64,000 nt of DNA from Zeus faber (taxonomy: Eukaryota > Chordata > Actinopteri > Zeiformes > Zeidae): the NCBI GenBank assembly GCA_960531495.1, contig OY482864.1:9429144-9493143 (forward strand). The letters run 5' to 3'. Of the stretch, positions 25,001 through 51,402 are shown piece by piece. Numbering within the stretch: the stretch's first letter is position 1; every line of letters starts with the position of its first letter. The position numbers and the translations under genes were made by a program. Under the pieces are notes generated by a model. The model did no database searches, was not told the origin of the DNA, and was given only the letters and a program-made list of their open reading frames with translations.

Positions 25001-28000
25001 AACCGCTCTTCCACCTGGAGCACTACATAGAGGGCAAGTACATCAAGTACAACTCCAACTCTGGCTTCGTGAGGGATGACAACATCAGACTCACTCCACA
25101 GGTTCGGCCCGGCTGCGGCAGCTTGAAACAGTTGCCCTCGTGCGAAAAAAATAAATTTTCTTAATAGTCGGTCGTATCCCAGCACCAGTTGTATCTCTCG
25201 CTCCCTTTCTATCCTCTCTATTCCACAGGCCTTGAGTCACTTCACATTTGAGCGTTCTGGGCACCAGCTCATTGTTGTGGACATCCAGGGAGTAGGGGAT
25301 CTATACACGGATCCCCAGATCCATACAGAGAAGGGCGACGACTATGGAGATGGAAACCTGGGTACGCTTCTCTCCGGCACAACAATTAATTAGTCATAGA
25401 CAAAGGGATATCGTTATTGACCATCAAGCCTAATAGAATAGAAGAGGAATTTGAAAATTGCTTTGTTCGTACAGCTAGATTGAGACATAACTTTAAAATG
25501 GTGGTAAAATGAAGCTTCTGTTTTGGATGTTTTTCTATCCTAGGTGTACGTGGCATGGCGCTTTTTTTCCACTCCCACCTGTGTAACAAGATCTGCAAGA
25601 GCATGGGCCTGACACCCTTTGACCTTTCCCCCTCAGAGGATTGCCAACTGGACAGCACCAACAAGCTCCTGGTAAGGCTGCTGTACTGGGAATCCTCGTG
25701 AAACATAAACATGGACTGTTTTCAAAGTCTGCCCCCTCATCCGTCGCTGCTAAAGAACTCTATAAACTATGCAACAAGTTTAATTGTGTCTGATCATGCC
25801 TTGTGCACATCTGGATCATTATTGTCTGTTATGCTGGTGAGGTGTTGAGAGACGGGCAAGGAATATACAAGCTTAATGCTTTTTATTTCCCTGAAGTGCC
25901 GCTTGGATGTCATTGGTTGATTTCTATCGCCATCCGCACATAGAGATGGGCCAAAAATAAGCCACACCCCCACAGTGGAGGAAAACAACGCTACTGCGCT
26001 TCATAGTCATTATTAATAGAATCTGGAGTGGCAAACTTGTAAAAGTGGCTTCAGTTTGAGAGGTGGGTGATTCTGATAACATCGCTGTGAGCCCTGGTTT
26101 AAAGTTTTAGATTCTCCTATGCAACGAAACAAGATGGGATTACTTTCACACAACGTGTTGCGTGCCTGACGGTAATACGGTAATACAGACCGTGGGCCAC
26201 TGTGTGGGAACATTTGTCGGTGAAAGCAGGAAGTGAGAACGGAAACTGATCTGTAACCTCCAGCTACCTGGCCTTGCATTGTGAGCTACTCTGGCTCGAG
26301 TAAGTCGTTTGTTTTGCTTTGGTGTGGCTCAGTTTGTTTTCCACCATTATATGTGCGGCTTTCATTGTTTGAACCATTGAAGCATGGACTGCGTCTGTGC
26401 TCTACAGACTTATATCAAAAAAGCTTTTCAAGCAGAATTTACGTTATCACAGCCTTTCTAGAACCAACTATTCTTAAAAATGCAAAACACAGGGTATCAT
26501 ATTAAAATGCCAACAAACCTCTCCACCCGTGGACGCTTTTTATTTTTCTTTCGTTATTTTCCCTCTCTAATAGTCTCCAGTTCAGCACTGCAATGGCGCA
26601 AAAAATAGTTAAACATGTTTTGAAAACATAGATTAAAGCCCCGACTGGCACAGGGAAGCTAAAAATCTTGAGTTGGGAACCTGTGTACGTCACAGGACAG
26701 ACTGTCAGAGAGTACCTAAAGTTCCTTTTTTTTTTTTTTTTTTTTGTGCCTCTTTTCCAGAAGTCGGCCAAGACGGTGCTGAGGGGATGCGAAGAGCCCT
26801 GCGGTTCCCCCCGTGTCCGCACCATGTCGGGGTGCCGCGTGCCACCGCTGTCCCGCCTGTCGGAGACCTCGTCTGTGGACGAGAGCATGAGCGACACAGA
26901 TTCCATCCCCTGCTCCCCTCACATCCTCCCCTGCTCCCCGCTGGCCATGCTGGGATCCTTCAGCAAGTCCCCAGGTGGTAGGCCTAAAGCTGTACTCTCG
27001 GTGTGTCGTGGGATTTAGAGTCATGCGGTATGACAGAGATATTGAAACGAGTCCTCATTTGTCGTTTATTCGCCGTTCTCAGGCTTGTACTTCAGTGGTT
27101 TGGACGATCAAGAGCGATACGACTTCGCCATCGCGAGCGACCCTCAGGTGAACATTGCGCTTTTGCCGGAATGGTTCCTGTGACGCGCGGTGAGGACTGT
27201 GTTCTAAGGCTTGCGAAATGTATTCAACACGGCCACCTTCCCCGGTCTCTTTCCGAAGCAGTCTGAGAGCGGCGGAGATAGTGGCTGCCCCAGCGAGAGG
27301 AGGAGTCAAGGCGATGCACAGGACCATGTAGATGGGGTAAAAAAAAGCAAAAACATCAATTCACCTATTGAGTTTTTATTCAAATTTTAGTAATTGGATA
27401 TGAGCATCAACTGTTAGTATTGTTGAAGTATGCATGTTCAAATCTCTTCCACAGTCGGGACGCACACTTCAATCATAATGAGTGTTTTTTCTTAATGCAT
27501 GTTGTATCGTCATGTAGGCTCGTCCAAGCTCCCGCAGACACTATTCTGAGTCGGACGATGACAGTGTCAGACGGGTAAACCATTACAGACCTCAGTTTGT
27601 GAACACCCCCCCACCCCAACCCCTACCCCCACCTGACCGCCATCACACGCTAATTCCAGTCGCCTTCATCTGTGAAACACCTCATCCTTTCACCCCCGTC
27701 TTACCACCGTTTCTTCCCGTTTCTACCCTGTCTCACCTCCCCTGAACTCATCAGTCATTGTAGAAAGGTTTCTCCTCTTTACTCTAATTTCAATCTTGCT
27801 GCTTTTTTTTTCTAGAGGAAGGTGGTAGCTCCCAGCAGACTCTCTGCAGATGTAAATGCAGTTACTCCCAAAACAAAATCGGTGATTATCTGCATGCCAG
27901 GCCCCTGAGAGGGCCATCCCGGTGTCGAATTGAAACGGATCCTGTTTGCTAGTCAGCACATTTAATATCACCCTGTCCATTTCCCTGAGGGTGGCTCACA

Positions 28001-28152
28001 GTTTTAGATTTTTTTTGTATCGTCTTTCATCAGGATTTGGAAAATTCTAACTATATGGAGAGAAACCTACCTTCAAATGATCTTGTTAAAGGTTTCCATA
28101 TGTTACCATTTGCTTTTCTGTCATTTTTATTGCATGACTTTATATTTTTTTG

Positions 28153-28208
<56 letters not shown>

Positions 28209-30954
28209 ATTTGAGGTATAAAAGTAATATTAAGTACCTTTGAGAAAGATACCATTTGTTTTACCATTTAAAGGTAGGTTTTTCCACATATTTTTGAGAG
28301 AAGGTTCAAGTTCAGGTTACTTTATTTTTATTTGGTTTGCAGTAGATGGGGCATCGAACGAGAAAGTGACTTAACCGACTAAAAATACTGAGTAAAAATT
28401 AACAACAACGCCATCATAAGGAATTGGTCAGAAGTAATGTAAAATATGTGTGCTGACTTATTAAATAGGCAAAAACTCAATAAGACCAAGGTATGCTCCT
28501 TTAAGAGAGGCTGCTCGCTATGCATTTAGGTGCATCCCATTATTTCTCTGAAGGTTTTATCTCATTAAAACTTGTCGCTGTGAAACTGAGTCAGTACAGA
28601 TAAATAAAAAACGAATCATGCATCGTCCTTCGATTGACCGACCAGTGTTCCATACTGTGAGGAGACAGGACATGAGCGACTGTTTTCACTGCGCTGTCGA
28701 CTGAATGAAAACCTTCTACAGAAAAGTTCTAAATATAGAGATATTCCAAGGAAAAAAAAAAAAAAAGCAGCCCGATTACTCCATCTACCTCTTGATGAAG
28801 CTCCCACTCAACATGCTGAAATCACTCCTGTTACTTGTGTGCTCTCATTCCTCGATTTCGTCTTCCTTGGCATTCATTGAGCGACATGCCCGCGGGGAAT
28901 GTACTCCTCCAGGCTTACCGTCTAATGTGTCGTTAATTTCTATGCGTCATTCAACGATATAAACCTGGAGAAGGACATTCTCTCCTGAGTGTGACGTGTA
29001 GTGTGCTTTGGCTTTTGGTTGGCTCGTTCCTTGTGATCATTAAAAATGATGGAACAAAGGATTTTTGTTGTGTTCTCGTCACATTTTCATTCTTCCCTCT
29101 CTCCGCCAAACGCGTTTCCTGTCAGCTGACGGAAGAAAAATGGAGCTTTTACCATTCGTCGCGCGCCCACGTCCACCGGCCGTCTTGCGTGGCCATCGAG
29201 GTGGAGAGGCTCAGCTCTCTGCTGCAGGAGAAGAACATCGGCCAATCCGTCCTGGGAAAAGTAAGAGCGTTCAGCTGGGTGATTCAAAGTTTGTCAAGAT
29301 ACTTAATTTTTCAGTTAGTGTAGGGGTATTTGTGGATTAAAATGAACTAGTTTTGATTAATTAATTTGATATATTTAGTGTGGCTGGTAAATCCATTGAT
29401 TTCTCTTTAAAGCGGGGTTCTGATCACGTCCTTGAGTTGCTTTAATTTTGTCCTCAGGAATGTAAGTATTGGAATACATTGACAATATCCCTGATTATAT
29501 TTGTTTTGCATAAAGTCCTTGAAAATGGGGGGGGGGTACTTGAATTTAATTTTGTAATGCCAGAATAAACCCTGTTCCCTTGTTTTATTTCAATCGAGCT
29601 GTCCAATCCACCCCCCCCCCCCCCTTCCCTCCCCCTAGGTCCACCTGGCCATGGTGCGTTACCACGAAGCTGGTCGTTTCTGTGAGAAGGACGAGGCTTG
29701 GGACCAGGACTCGGCCATTTACCACCTGGAGCGAGCCGCGATGTGCGGGGAGCTTGAGGCCATCGTGGCCCTGGGACAGTACTACCTGGGGCTGCCGCAC
29801 AACATCCTGCCCGAGATGCAGCTGGAGGTGTGACCATCTTTTTCGGATCATACTAACCACCCCTTTCCTTCCACTATGTGCCGCGACGTATCGTGGCAAA
29901 CCTGTGTCATTGTCACAAGCGCCGTGTTTTGTCGTCGTGTCTGCAGGATAACGCGGGCAATAGATTGAAGGGCTTCAAGTACCTGCTGAAGGGTGCTCAG
30001 GCCGGAGACAGGCACTGCATGATTCTGGTGGCCAGAGCCTTCGACACAGGGGACAATCTCTCCGCCGACAGGTACAAACTCAATAAGATAAGAAGAGATA
30101 AGAGATAGTATAGTACTTCTTTGATCCCGAGTAGGGAAAAATCAGGCGTTGCAGCAGCTCAGTGGGGAACTTGAAGTACAGAGTGAGAAGATAAACACTG
30201 AATTCACAATAAATACATTCATAAATAAGTAATAAACAGCTCAACAAAGTAATAAATCGCTCAAGAATACCCACTGTGGTTTGAATGAGATGCAAAAATA
30301 GAATAGGATATGAAGTGAGCAGTGTCCAATGTGCCCTAAAAAAGAATTGCCATTAGGAAATCAAATTAAGATTGTAATACTATTTTTGACTAAACTTCTT
30401 TAAAAAGAAGAAACTGACTCCTGGTTGAATGTAATTGTAGTCTATTGGATACAACGATTAGTGGGGTTGCAGCACCCCCTAGAGGCCTGTCCAGGGACTT
30501 GTGAAAGTCTTTAGCCGTCAGTGAGCACCGGGGACAACATGTTGCCTCTGTTACTTTCAATTCCTCAGACAGCGGGACTGGCAGGAGGCTGTCCATTGGT
30601 ACGACTCTGCCCTGAATATGAGCGACTACGACGAAGGAGGGGAGTTCGATGGGATCCAGGACGAGCCCCGTTACCTGCTGCTGGCGCGGGAGGCGGAGAT
30701 GTATCAAGAAGGAGGCCACAACCTCACCGCAGACCCACAGAGAGCTGGTTAGAACGGATTTGCTGCTCTTTAGCAACGCGGTAGTTGTTATAAAAGGTCA
30801 CGCAGACTTGACTTTAACCTGGAGATGATTCTTCCCGACAGGCGATATGTTTACAGAGGCAGCCGATGCGGCTATGGAGGCGATGAAGGGCCGGCTCGCC
30901 AACCAGTACTACATGAAAGCTGAGGAAGCCTGGGCGCTCATGGAGGAAGAATAG
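16095..30954 (+). CDS. eef2k: Eukaryotic elongation factor 2 kinase (eEF2K), 18 coding exons
   Basis: Calcium/calmodulin-activated alpha-kinase that phosphorylates eEF2 and slows translation elongation in the cytosol. Exons: 16095-16364, 18516-18616, 23764-23824, 23945-23982, 24607-24778, 24952-25101, 25229-25361, 25544-25671, 26761-26974, 27083-27147, 27262-27336, 27518-27574, 27816-27851, 29126-29260, 29639-29827, 29947-30071, 30569-30747, 30842-30954. The sum is 746 residues and a stop (human about 725). Seen in order: acidic Asp-rich N terminus, calmodulin-binding [22 protein letters not shown]-site lysine in [24 protein letters not shown], the glycine-rich GDGNLG loop, a regulatory linker, then Sel1-like repeats ending [18 protein letters not shown]. 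The regulatory serines corresponding to human S359, S366 and S500 are kept. Human T353 is Cys here. The 36-bp exon 13 is the least certain. A polyA signal lies at 31080-31085. Confidence 0.95.
18710..18900. repeat. Possible dispersed repeat in eef2k intron 2
   Basis: The wording TCAAGTTTTATTTGTCAAAG followed by A-rich DNA is reminiscent of fish LINE/SINE 3' ends. It is weakly supported and diverged. Confidence 0.3.
19498..22480 (+). mobile_element. Dead non-LTR retrotransposon (LINE) in eef2k intron 2
   Basis: About 3 kb in the same direction as eef2k. The 5' part (19626-20948) encodes an apurinic-type endonuclease domain ([43 protein letters not shown]). The 3' part has reverse-transcriptase pieces ([41 protein letters not shown]) and the C-terminal [15 protein letters not shown] and [19 protein letters not shown]. 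It ends in TGGATGGATGG, a tail common in fish I/Nimb-like LINEs. The copy is inactive. The catalytic GDFN motif reads GAFN. Frames shift repeatedly across the RT. The FADD catalytic box is deleted: PIL is followed almost directly by the [10 protein letters not shown] region near 21815. A 339-bp in-frame tandem duplication sits within the endonuclease. Confidence 0.9.
20004..20681 (+). repeat. 339-bp direct tandem duplication inside the LINE endonuclease
   Basis: Copy one spans 20004-20342 and copy two 20343-20681. The only differences noticed are single bases (for example GCTTTTTTA versus GCTTTGTTA, and GAACGCC versus GAACACC). The length is 113 codons, so the frame is kept. GTGG occurs at both breakpoints. 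Confidence 0.95.
28153..28207. repeat. (TCTA)n microsatellite in eef2k intron 13
   Basis: About 13 perfect tetranucleotide units. Confidence 0.95.
30096..30240 (-). repeat. Dispersed-repeat fragment in eef2k intron 16
   Basis: The wording TAGTACTTCTTTGATCCCGA GTAGGGAAA followed by CAGGCGTTGCAGCAGC matches the consensus feel of a common fish LINE 3' end (TTTATTGATCCC..GGGAAATTCAGG..CAGCAGC). The exact family was not determined. Confidence 0.5.
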
Positions 30955-31079
30955 GACCCAGTGGAGTCAATCGATTTGTATTTTTATCACAAAAGTGTGT
31001 CTCTGAGGCACGAGTTGACAGATTTATCATAATGTTTACAGTTCACATCTTTTTACACAAGCAGTTTTTACTACCCCCA

Positions 31080-31085
31080 AATAAA
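31080..31085 (+). terminator. Probable eef2k polyadenylation signal
   Basis: AATAAA 126 bases after the stop codon. Further AATAAA-like words near 31360-31395 could be alternative sites. Confidence 0.55.
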
Positions 31086-31885
31086 CCATGGCTTGCATTT
31101 TCAGATGTTTGAAAAAGAACTGATGTAATTACCATGCTAACCTTTTTAACTGAAAAACCAAAACTATATATTTCTGTTACCGTATTTTTATGCATGAATA
31201 TCATAAAAAAATATGTTGAATGAAATGTAATGTGAAATGCAATGTCTTCCCTTGGAGAATATTCTGAAGTAAGCGCAAGTAGATCCGTATCGCTGGCGTT
31301 CATATATGGTCATTCATCCGTTTGACAGGAAAGGGAAATTGGTATTTTTAAATTGAAATAATAAAATGTAACTTGAAATTAAAAATTCTAATAAAAGTTA
31401 TTTTATGCAAGGTTCATTCTCCCCCCAAAAAAAAAGTACATGGAAAAATAAAAATGGTTACAATTCAAATTTAAAGTCGTTTAAGTGAAAGGTGCAAGTG
31501 TGTAGAATTTGGTGGCATCTAGTGGCGAAGTTGCATATTGCAACAAACCGAAGCCCAGCTCCACCCCCTCTACGTCGGCCTCCTGGCGCTGCGAACAACG
31601 CGAAGGTCCCTCCTTCGAGCCAGCGTTTGATTTGACCGTTCTGGTCTACCGTAGAAACATGGCGGCCTCCGGGGAAGCGGACCCGCTCCCCGAAGTAGAT
31701 GAAAAACGCCGCTTTCTAAGGACCGGACATAGGAACGATTCCGACTCTGCTGGGATATATCCACTCATCAAAACATACTTATGAATGGTAGCTTCAAATT
31801 CCGCCAAGCGCCTTCCGGAAATCACTTTTAAGAAGATCTCGTTGGACAATTACTATATCGACTAATGTTGACGTTATGCATGCAA
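31086..31885. other. Interval between eef2k and tRNA-Leu(AAG)
   Basis: No supported gene. An ATG-initiated frame at 31659 starting MAASGEADP has no recognisable family and short length. Additional polyadenylation-like words occur near 31360-31395. Confidence 0.5.
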
Positions 31886-31967
31886 GGTAGCGTGGCCGAG
31901 CGGTCTAAGGCGCTGGATTAAGGCTCCAGTCTCTCCGGAGGCGTGGGTTCGAATCCCACCGCTGCCA
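31886..31967 (+). tRNA. tRNA-Leu (anticodon AAG)
   Basis: 82-nt gene. Acceptor GGTAGCG/CGCTGCC with discriminator A, anticodon loop TTAAGGC (anticodon AAG), and variable arm TCTCTCCGGAGG forming a short stem. A and B boxes are intact. TTTTG and longer T runs from about 31976 give the Pol III terminator. It differs from the gene at 14113-14194 mainly in the anticodon and variable arm. It lies about 1.4 kb upstream of the polr3e start codon. Confidence 0.97.
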
Positions 31968-33329
31968 GGAATGTTTTGTTTTTATTTTTATTTTTTTTTT
32001 CATTATTGTTTTGCTTATCGTCACATGAGCGTCTCCCGGGCGCCTCTGCTCGGGCGCGTTGTCATTATTTGGAGAAAACGCCACGAACTAAACTCGACTG
32101 CAGAACAAACGAGCCCACACGTTGCAGCGAATTGCAGCATGAAGTTATCCATCCGCTTTGCATTGTGGGTAGCGGCACCTCCCCACGTGTCCCCGCAGAG
32201 GAGGCAACATGGCTCCGACAGCGGCGGCGGCGGCGGCGGCAGCAGCAGCAGCAGCAGCGGAGTTCAGCGGCTAGCCTGGTCCGCATAGCAGGGCCGACCT
32301 GAACGGGCCGGAGCTCTGCCGCTGGGCCTCTCAACCCCCGGGTTGATGACCAGGAAAACGCACTCGAAATAGAGGTTTGTTCACGTGTTATTTATCGTCC
32401 ACACGCAGCGAGCTAATTGCACTTCCACTCAGCGACCCGGCCGCTAGCTAGCGGCCACCCTCCAAATATGACGATGCGACTTGGTTTTTGTCCGAATTCC
32501 TTTGTTGGAGTTGTTCTGTGGACGCATTTGAACTCGGGGCGGCGTTTCTGCGCGGGCCCGTGGCAGTGAGTGTGTTCCTGTCTGCCCGCAACATGCCAGG
32601 GTATCGTTCCGAACCTGTCCACCGGACACCGAGCAGTGTGGACGTTTGGGCTGAATCGCACGGATCATTCAGGGCACAGGGGTCACTTTTGGCTGGGCAG
32701 GGCTGCGTCATCCATATCTTTCAACCTAGAGACATATATGTCCCTGGTGTTTGTTTTAAAGTCCGACTATTTTGTACACCCTTTTCTATATGTGGATTTA
32801 AAATCAGAACTATTTTATTAGGTCCAGAATATGTCCCTGTATGATGCATTTGACTTAGTGTGGGGTTGGTGCATTGTTGTATAATCAGACAATCTAGTGG
32901 GGCGATGGTGGCTTGTTTGTGGTTAAATTCCCAATGAATACATTCTATATGTCGTTTATTTTGTGGTTTCTGTTCTCAACACCAATGCAGTGCTATTAAA
33001 TGGAAGTAAGTCTTCATTTAGGGTCATTTGAATCCGAATCAATAAAATGAACAGGGTAATCGGTGGATAAAGGGTGAAGTCTTCATTTATTCAGAAAAAA
33101 AACCTCCCAATATAGATTACTAATAAATTACTGCACGGATATGGAGCACACCTCTTTGATAGATGCTTTTTAGGGCGTAGGCGGCGTGCACACTGGCGTC
33201 AGCAGTGTGCTGTGAGCCTAAACGCCACATTCAACATTTCTTCAGATTTAGGTCGAGTCTCTTAAAAACTGCTGCTGTCTTCCTGTGACCCCTCCCCTCC
33301 ATCTACCCACCCAGTCTCCCCTCTTCAAT
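31968..33329. promoter_or_regulatory. polr3e upstream region and probable 5' untranslated exon
   Basis: CpG-rich from about 32030 to 32460, with a GCG/GCA triplet run. A splice donor-like AGAG/GTTTGT at about 32372 could join to the acceptor-like CACCCAG at about 33314, just ahead of the start codon at 33330. The promoter of polr3e is most likely here. The start site is not resolved. Confidence 0.5.
32209..32274 (+). other. Poly-alanine upstream open reading frame candidate
   Basis: ATG GCT CCG ACA, then six GCG, six GCA and one GCG codons, then GAG TTC AGC GGC TAG. It encodes a 21-residue peptide with 13 consecutive alanines. It is a uORF only if the polr3e transcript begins upstream of 32209, which is not shown. 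Confidence 0.4.
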
Positions 33330-42356
<9,027 letters not shown>

Positions 42357-43862
42357 CACTGAACCAACTCGCCCCCTCGCGGTCGTCGTCATCTTCACCA
42401 TCAACATCACCCTCCTCCTCCTCCTCCCCCCCAGAGCCAGAAAGGAAGTGCTCTGCGGAGAAAGACAAAAAGCGGTCTGCGACGAGAGCAAAACCACAGC
42501 TCCCCTCGGCTCTCAGGGCGACGGGAAAAAACTCACCGTTCTTCAGATGGGGAGCGTTGTGGATAGTGATGCCTGTTCCCATGAGGGAGAGGGAATAACC
42601 CAAGAAGAAAAGATAGATGTTTGGGGTTTTTTTTTTTTTTTGTTTGTTTTTTTTTGAGAGAGAGACTTTTACCTGGTTGAAAACCATTGGAAAATTAGTT
42701 GTTTGAAGACATCAAATTTTTCTCTTTATTTCGGAGACTATTGACGAAGAAAATAGAAACACATCACTTGTTTTACTGTAGCCTGTTATTAAAAAAACAA
42801 ACAAAAAACAAAAAACATTACGGTTGTTAAGTTTAGCATATTTAAGATAAATATATATATATTTTTTGTGATTTTATGATCACACCTCTCGACACACTCT
42901 GGAAAGAGTAGAATTACATTTATAGCAATGAGAATAATGTTGCGATGAGGCCATAATTCAAACAAATTGCCTATAAGTGTGCCAAGCCTGTGTTGGATCC
43001 GTGGAAATAATGTGAGGAATTATGGGTTTAAAGTAGGTAAGGCGAGTTTTCCTTAAAGTCTTTATAATAATGATCGCCCAGACGCAGATGAACAAGCAGC
43101 ATGCCGTTTTTACTGCTTAAAAGCGAGAGTCATGGACCTAAAATGCTCGATCATGTACAGAAACTGACTCGACTCATGTTGGTCACCAGGTAACGCTGTA
43201 AACCCGCAGCTCACTCTGTAAAAATCAACATTCATCAGATTCACTGCGAAAACACCGCCCAGGTGAGAGTCCGCGCTCTACATCCAACGCGTCGCTCGGG
43301 GATGGGCTTGTTCTCGAACATCGACGTGCTTTCGAGTGGGTCTCGGCTCAGAGCGAGTGTTCGTGTCGGGCTGGTCAACAAAGATTCCGTTTTTCCTTTC
43401 AGCAATTTGAGTGTTTCAGTGACATAAGTCAAAGAGAAAGCTGCTTTAAGACGTCGCGTCGTCGTATTTCCGTTGAGCCCACGGGCTCCAGGTCCCGCAC
43501 TTGATTCCTGAGGGAACGTGCTGGATTCTCCATGTGCTGCTGCCATCGCTCCTTGTTCAAGTGCCTCTGCTTTTACTCATTTCAGAAATACCTGTTCATA
43601 GGATTTCAGCAAGTACCCTTCTAACGTGTGGGATTTTTATTTTATTTTATTTTTTCTCTTCTCACCACCACACTACTTGCTTGAAAATCTGATGTGGTGT
43701 TTCAAGATAACGAGTTGAACGATTCGTGAAACATTCCACCGTCAGGCTTCAGTTTCGTGTTTTGTCTTCTCTGCAGATCTCGACTCCAGAACACAATCAC
43801 AATTATTATTATTATTTTTTTTTTTTCTTTCTTCACCGGTTTGTTGCATATTACAGAATAAA
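42357..43862 (+). other. Probable polr3e 3' untranslated region
   Basis: No coding content. The stretch ends at AATAAA (43857-43862), the best placed plus-strand polyadenylation signal. It holds T-rich runs (42629-42655) and A-rich runs. A shorter 3' end is possible. Confidence 0.45.
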
Positions 43863-45466
43863 GATCCTGAGACTGAACTTGTTCAACAGCTCTTTTCCTA
43901 GACAGGACTGTTATCAACTGTGAGCACGTATGGTTCAATGATGTGCCTGAAAATACAGTTTAATCAGTTTGACCTGATCATTACTATTAAGCTCATTCTG
44001 TTTGCAGCTTAAATAGTGCAGGAGTCATTGGCAGGGAAAAGCTTAAAGATGTAGTCTTAGTGAAATATTTAATTGTGGCGTTCAGGGTTGCCATCTTGTC
44101 CATAATTTGATTTACACACCCTGCATATGAAATACCAAACAATTAAGTATGTTAGATTTGTCAGTACAGTACAGTGTCAACTGCAACAATACATGTCCGT
44201 ATGGTTGAAATTCCATCCTGCCAGCACCAGTTCTGTATTTTTATTTTGTCGATAATCTTAGTATTTACACGGTGGTGCATTAAAATGTAGTCAACAGGAC
44301 AGGTGCATTTTTTTGTCAAGCGCGACCAAATATTCCTTGGCAAAACAGCGTTTTAAAAGCTTGACTTGTTTGGAAATGAAACTTGTCTATACAACGACTA
44401 GCTGATAAGGTGTTTTAAAATGTGCAGGTTTTTATCAATGCATTGATGAAAATCCTCCACGCAGTTTATTGGTCTCAAAGAATGACCCGATAAAGAATCC
44501 ATGTAGATATTGATACGATCATAAATCATGACGTGAACAGAGCTGCACTGTCATCTCGCTCTCAGACGTGCTTTATTTGTCAGAACAGCGGCAGCAAAGA
44601 ACATGAACATAGTTTGGGAAAACAAATGCATTGTTTTTTTCAAAGAGTTTTCCACATACATAGATACCAAAGATTAGACAGGTCCCAGGGTATGATTGCA
44701 CCAACTTACGTATATACACGATAACAGTATAAAGTGTCAAAAGAGCGTTTGTCATCCCAGTGCAATTCTAAAGTGCATCTCACGGTGAGTTGGAGTAAGA
44801 TCTAGAAGCATAAGAAGCATAAATAGGCAGCAACAGCCACAAAATGAGTTAATTTCTGAGAAGATCCAGTTTGACTTGACAGTTAAGCCACCGGCTACAC
44901 ATGTCAGGTTACTTAACTTCAGGTACTCAGTAAAATGTCTATTTTACCGAGTTCCACAAGCTACAACATTCAATCTATACAGTTTATATACACACAAAGT
45001 TAACGCTTATTACTGGAGCACCATAAATCACCCTGATTTTATGATCATTCAATCGATTCGACAGTATGAACGGCGATAGTCTCTGTGGATCCACTACCAG
45101 TTGGTCTATGAGGCGACGTTATCGCCCAAACCTCTTTTCCTCTTCAAGTGTTTAGGTTCACATTAAGTCAGAGGAAGCACAGAAGTAATAAATATACAAA
45201 AGAAATCATCGACGCTGCTCACAATTGACTTAGTCGGGAGCTAATCCCCCCAAAAAAGACTTTGCTTCCTCCGGAGCCTACTTGGCCGTTTGTGGAACGG
45301 GGCTGTGCGAGCGAGGTAGAGCGAGGGTTAAACTGAGACGGCATCAGGCACAGAACGTCCACATCACCCTTATTCAGCCCTTAAGCCCTTTGGACGACAC
45401 CCAGTAGTTAATTATAAGCAGGCTCCTGAACACTCCACTTATAAATATTAATAACAATAAAAATAA

Positions 45467-45528
<62 letters not shown>

Positions 45529-45541
45529 ACAAACACACACT
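43863..45541. other. Convergent 3' region between polr3e and cdr2
   Basis: No gene is seen. Candidate minus-strand polyadenylation signals for cdr2 are TTTATT on the plus strand at 44572-44577 and 44465-44470, implying a 3' untranslated region of about 1 kb. A (CA)n run (45467-45540) lies directly after the cdr2 stop codon. Confidence 0.5.
45467..45540. repeat. (CA)n microsatellite at the start of the cdr2 3' UTR
   Basis: Begins one or two bases after the cdr2 stop on the transcript side (reads as GT in the transcript). Confidence 0.95.
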
Positions 45542-50579
<5,038 letters not shown>

Positions 50580-50939
50580 CCTGGCTGCCGGCTGCTACAC
50601 GAGGCTTCAAGTGTTTTGAAAAAAATAGAAATAAAAAAATAAAATAAAATAAAACGAGGAAGGAAGAAAAGAAAAGAGCACGTGGTGGCTCGCCGGTGTC
50701 CGACCTGCGCGCGGCTTGATCTGGTCTCCAGCGGCGGCTTGAGCGCTGACGAGACTGTTACGCCGATATGTGTGACCTGGTGAATTCGGCGTCGCTAGCC
50801 GCCCCCTAGGGGTCGGTAAAGACATTACAGCGTGTTTTAAATAATCCACGATAATAGACATGTTTTATTGTATATATACACAATAAAACAAATATATACA
50901 AATTTAAAAATTGCCTAACCCATATACATAACTCTATTC

Positions 50940-51180
50940 TCTTCTATTATGTACCCGCTCTTTGCATTATCATTTTGAGTCTTATTTTATTCTATTCACT
51001 AACCGCATTGCGTTTCAGGGATCAGTTAGTTGCTAGGTAGGAATTAGGTTAGCTGTTAATGTTCGGTTGAGCAACTATTGTGCATAATCTCCGGGTGCGT
51101 TGCAAAGACATTTCACTGCTTATATGTATGAAAGTGTGTATGAGCATGTGAAGAGCAAACCCCTTGAATCTTGAACCTCG
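50940..51180 (+). repeat. Dispersed repeat, same family as 57420-57730
   Basis: Shared order of words with the 57 kb copy: AGTTAGT, a GGAATT core, CCGGGTGCGTTGCA, a T(T/C)TAACTGC or CACTGC-type word, ATATGTATGAAAGT, GTATG and a CTTGAATCTTGAAC tail. Likely a LINE 3' fragment or SINE. Confidence 0.7.
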
Positions 51181-51336
51181 AAAAAAAAATAAGAATTATA
51201 TATGAAGATGTATACAAAACATATAACAAACAAACAAATGAACATATATGGTCACTCTCACTAATTATCAGTATATGATATATATACAATTGTACATATT
51301 TTAAATATAAAACATACAATAACCTGGACTTTGTTA

Positions 51337-51401
<65 letters not shown>
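51337..51401. repeat. (AAT)n microsatellite
   Basis: About 21 AAT units. Poly-Asn and poly-Tyr frames over it are artefacts. Confidence 0.95.

Positions 51402-51402
<1 letters not shown>

Noticed and set aside
29454-29899. Minus-strand frames of 100-127 codons over eef2k exon 15
   Set aside because: Antisense to a well supported exon; the glycine-rich part comes from a poly-C acceptor tract.
31509-31784. 91-codon frame with internal start MAASGEADP
   Set aside because: No recognised family, short, in the eef2k 3' flank; possibly a CpG artefact.
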